Notes under the pieces: model-generated
The model's database searches: none
What the model was told of the DNA's origin: nothing
What the model saw: only the letters and a program-made list of their open reading frames with translations
Translations under genes and position numbers: made by a program
Assembly: GCF_900167085.1 (NCBI RefSeq)
Contig: NZ_FUXA01000008.1
Location: forward strand, 179,702 to 243,701
DNA length: 64,000 nucleotides
Source of the DNA: Eubacterium ruminantium
GTDB taxonomy: Bacteria; Bacillota; Clostridia; Lachnospirales; Lachnospiraceae
Direction of reading: 5' to 3'
Part shown: positions 61,474 to 64,000 of the stretch, piece by piece
How the letters are laid out: every line of letters begins with the position of its first letter
How positions within the stretch are numbered: the first letter of the stretch is position 1

Positions 61474-63498
61474 ATGAGAAAAACAAAATTAAAAAAGTTG
61501 AGCAAGCGGATCCTGACCGGATTACTTGCAGCAGGTATGGCTGTTTCTGCCTATTCTACACCTGTTAAAGCGGCAATAACCTGCGAGCATGACGTAAGAA
61601 ATCTTACGGATATTTATGATATTAATTATGAGGAATCACTTGAAGAAGTAGCAAATCCTTACAGGGGCTTTTACAAATCCGAACAGATAAATTATAAGAG
61701 AGGAACAGGAAATGAAGTAAGAAATCCTAAGAACAATTTTGTTCACTTAAGATTGGACCTTTCTGATTTCTCTGCTAATCCGGTAAAGGGATATGATTCG
61801 GACTGTTATATCACTGATGAAACTACAGATATGCTCAAGGCTCTCAGAGGTACACTTGATAATTGCAGAAAAAATCATGCAACAGTTGTTGTTAGATTTG
61901 CTTATGATTACAAATACGGCGGATATACAGAGGATACGACGGATTCTAAAGGAAAATTCCATAAAAGATCTGTATGGGAACCACAGTCTATAGACACAGT
62001 ACTTCAGCATCAGGACGCAGTCGGAGCAGTTCTCAGAGACTATGAAGATATAATCGCATCAGTTGAATGCGGTGTTTTCGGTAAATGGGGCGAGATGCAC
62101 GGAAGCCAGATTCTTACAGATAAAAACCTTAAAAAGGTTATGGATAAATGGCTTGAAGTTATTCCTGAAAATATTTCCGTAACAGTAAGAACACCTGAAC
62201 TTTACTGCAGATATACAGGAGCTGATATACAGGAACTTGATTCCGAAGACTATAAGACAAAGCCGGGTGATAAGACTTATAGAGTCGGTATTTTCAACGA
62301 CGGTTATCTTGGTTCAAAGAGTGACAGAGGCACTTATAAGAACAGAGAGACAGAAATTTCCTGGATAGAAGATCAGTCAACACATACATTATATGGTGGT
62401 GAGATTGTTCTTTTTGAAGGAAAAGGAACACCGCTCAATAATGCTGAATATATGGAGAAAGAAGCATTCAGAACACATACAAGTTATCTTAATATCGGAT
62501 GGAACGATCATGTTATAGATGATCTTAGAGAAAGTACATTCCAGGGAAAAGATCCAAAGTATAGTGGAAAAACGAGCTCATTTACATATGTTCAGAATCA
62601 TTTAGGATACAGATATGTTGTTGATGGAGTTAAGCTCACAAAAGAGACAACTAACTATGAAAACTTTGCTGCAGAAGTATCTATTAAAAATGTTGGTTTT
62701 GCCAACGTCGTAAAAGATATGAAGACTACTGTTATCATCGAAGGTGAAGGCGGTAAGTATGAATATCCTGTTTCGAAGCTCAGCAAAGATAAAAAGGAAA
62801 GTGCAGAAAATGCAGATCCTAGAAACTGGCTTGCAGGTAAGACATCGGTACTTAAAGTAAATCTTGATCTTCCTGAGAAGATGAAAGAAGGTTCATATAA
62901 GGTTTATCTCAGAGTCGCATATGATGAAAATAAAAAGGGTATTGAAGGATATCCTGTTAAATTCGCAAATGACGACAGCAGTATCTGGAATGAAACACTT
63001 GGCGCAAATTATCTTGGTAAATTCAAGGTTGTTTCTGAAAGTACTATAGAGAAGGAAGGTGCTAAGGTAGAAAACAAAACATCTTCAAAGAGTCCTTCTT
63101 ATAAGATTGATAAGAGCAGTTCATTCTATACTTTCAGCGATAAGAAAGACGGATGCCACATAAGTTATACAAAATCCAAGACAGAGAACTGGAAGAATAT
63201 CGCTGTAAACTTCAGTGATGTTGATACATCAAAATATAAAAAGGTTGTTATAAAGGTTGTTCCTTCACGTAAGGGTATGAACCTTGGTATAACAAATCAG
63301 GATGAAAATAAGCCGGTATTCTATAAAGACCATTGGGATAAGAATAATCAGTTTACATCAACGAAAGAGCAGACTATAACAATTAATCTTGATAGTAAGA
63401 ACAAAAATGGTATATACATTTACTGCGATGCAACAAAGAATGATACACCATCAGGAGAGCAGACATTTGTTATTAAGTCTATCACTTTTAAGAAATAA
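61474..63498 (+). CDS. Secreted DUF4874/DUF4832-type protein
   Basis: A 674-residue exported protein. A signal peptide (KKLSKRILTGLLAAGMAVSA) ends near VKAA. Residues ~50-215 resemble DUF4874 (ANPYRGFYKSEQINYKRG, HLRLDLSDFS, YEDIIASVECGVFGKWGEMHG), and ~225-520 resemble DUF4832 (ISVTVRTPELYCRYTG, VGIFNDGYLGSKSDRGTY). These are glycosidase-like barrels of unknown substrate. A C-terminal beta-sandwich (~535-674, LNIDS-type strands, TFSDKKDGCHISYT) may bind carbohydrate. No sortase signal was seen. Function is not established. Confidence 0.72.
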   Translation: MRKTKLKKLSKRILTGLLAAGMAVSAYSTPVKAAITCEHDVRNLTDIYDINYEESLEEVANPYRGFYKSEQINYKRGTGNEVRNPKNNFVHLRLDLSDFSANPVKGYDSDCYITDETTDMLKALRGTLDNCRKNHATVVVRFAYDYKYGGYTEDTTDSKGKFHKRSVWEPQSIDTVLQHQDAVGAVLRDYEDIIASVECGVFGKWGEMHGSQILTDKNLKKVMDKWLEVIPENISVTVRTPELYCRYTGADIQELDSEDYKTKPGDKTYRVGIFNDGYLGSKSDRGTYKNRETEISWIEDQSTHTLYGGEIVLFEGKGTPLNNAEYMEKEAFRTHTSYLNIGWNDHVIDDLRESTFQGKDPKYSGKTSSFTYVQNHLGYRYVVDGVKLTKETTNYENFAAEVSIKNVGFANVVKDMKTTVIIEGEGGKYEYPVSKLSKDKKESAENADPRNWLAGKTSVLKVNLDLPEKMKEGSYKVYLRVAYDENKKGIEGYPVKFANDDSSIWNETLGANYLGKFKVVSESTIEKEGAKVENKTSSKSPSYKIDKSSSFYTFSDKKDGCHISYTKSKTENWKNIAVNFSDVDTSKYKKVVIKVVPSRKGMNLGITNQDENKPVFYKDHWDKNNQFTSTKEQTITINLDSKNKNGIYIYCDATKNDTPSGEQTFVIKSITFKK

Positions 63499-63524
63499 TT
63501 CCTGCCATACATAAACTTCTGGCT

Positions 63525-63568
63525 AAGACGCATATCTTCTTATGAATGAAGAGGGTATGCGTCTTTTG
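63525..63568 (+). terminator. Terminator of the secreted-protein gene
   Basis: AAGACGCATA pairs with TATGCGTCTT with an inner TCTTC/GAAGA extension, followed by TT. Confidence 0.85.
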
Positions 63569-63729
63569 ATATATAAAATACAATCATTTTAAATGCTTTA
63601 AAAGACTGTGTTTTCGACTTGGATAGAGGGGATACGGCGGTGCACTACATATGGCTTTAAGAGGGTCTGAATAATGAAAATAAATGGAAATAGAGTAAAG
63701 TTTTTGTCAGTTTAATAAAAAAATAAAGA

Positions 63730-63798
63730 GAGAGTATCAAGCCTCTTTGATATAATGATTTTGACCAAAAAACCCAAAACAAGGAGGAAGATACTCTC
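63730..63798 (+). promoter_or_regulatory. Inverted repeat covering the transposase RBS
   Basis: GAGAGTATC (63730-63738) is repeated inverted as GATACTCTC (63790-63798), directly before the ATG, with the RBS AAGGAGGAAG between. A transcript entering from outside could hide the RBS. The rest of the 300-base gap 63499-63798 holds a terminator and probably the left IS end, which I could not delimit. Confidence 0.5.
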
Positions 63799-64000
63799 AT
63801 GAACATTGTAGCACTATTGGAAGGATTAGTTAATAGTTTAGTTGAGGCTGAAGAAAGATTTTTGAAAGACCCTATGGATTTCAGATCCCTGGAAGTATCA
63901 GCTAAGGCATCTACTGAGGCATTTGCTGCCGGATTTCTTGGTGAAGTGCTTTCAAGTGTTAATAAACATATATCAGAAAGCGATTGGCGAAAAGGCAGAT
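63799..64000 (+). mobile_element. ISLre2-like (UPF0236) transposase, N-terminus, cut by window end
   Basis: An open frame of 67 residues runs to the window end, preceded by AAGGAGGAAG. FRSLEVSAKASTEAFAAGFLGEVLSSVNKHI and SDWRKGR follow the pattern of the N-terminus of ISLre2/UPF0236 transposases (a helical start ending in Ser-x-x-Arg-x-x-Arg), although the match is by memory only. Only one end of the element lies in this window, so terminal repeats and intactness are unknown. Confidence 0.6.

Overview
The window comes from a low-GC, anaerobic Firmicute of the Lachnospiraceae type (Butyrivibrio/Pseudobutyrivibrio-like). This rests on the gene content: an oxygen-sensitive pyruvate formate-lyase with its activase, a 2[4Fe-4S] ferredoxin, MecA, RicT, SpoVK/CbbX-like AAA ATPase, LytTR and agr-type signalling, and A/G-rich Shine-Dalgarno sites. 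It is inferred from protein motifs; there is no rRNA in the window. No tRNA, rRNA or CRISPR array was seen.

Layout. 1-6.8 kb: the 3' part of thrS, a membrane protein, an unusual c-di-GMP phosphodiesterase (LacI-type sensor + EAL + glycine-rich beta repeats) and serine acetyltransferase. 7-17.6 kb: a surface-polysaccharide locus that makes a CDP-3,6-dideoxyhexose (rfbF, rfbG, rfbH) and probably a branched-chain derivative (YerE-like ThDP enzyme, HpcH/HpaI aldolase, SDR), with a GtrB-like glycosyltransferase, a sialyltransferase-fold candidate and a Wzx-like flippase. 17.6-27.7 kb: housekeeping block (Orn/Lys/Arg decarboxylase family, ispE, GntR regulator, tmk, holB, ricT, trmN6-like, AAA ATPase, rsmI, lipoprotein).

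27.8-43.4 kb is the outstanding region: a complete two-peptide lanthipeptide operon, lanA1-A2-M1-T-M2-J, in the gene order of lacticin 3147, with an alpha peptide differing from LtnA1 at only about four core positions. It is followed by an immunity-type ABC transporter (lanFE), two LytTR response regulators, and an agr quorum-sensing module: agrB, a previously uncalled 55-aa agrD on the opposite strand whose predicted autoinducer is a serine lactone (Ser-Ile-Phe-Phe-Phe), and an AgrC-like kinase. A conserved box with identical 34-bp spacing to the -10 hexamer sits upstream of both lanA1 and agrD. This predicts that the peptide signal, LytTR regulator and bacteriocin form one autoinducing circuit.

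43.6-55.2 kb: transketolase, mecA, ferredoxin, then a split pyruvate formate-lyase. PflB (684 aa) lacks the glycyl-radical domain, which is a separate 79-aa gene. Between the two lies a 73-aa gene that keeps the start of that domain but has lost the radical site. pflA follows after two unknown genes. 55.2-64 kb: LOG-family protein, rpiB, Sua5-type enzyme, an SH3-NlpC/P60 wall hydrolase, a possibly structured RNA region, a MutS2-like ATPase without Smr domain, a secreted DUF4874/DUF4832-type protein and the start of an ISLre2-like transposase cut by the window end.
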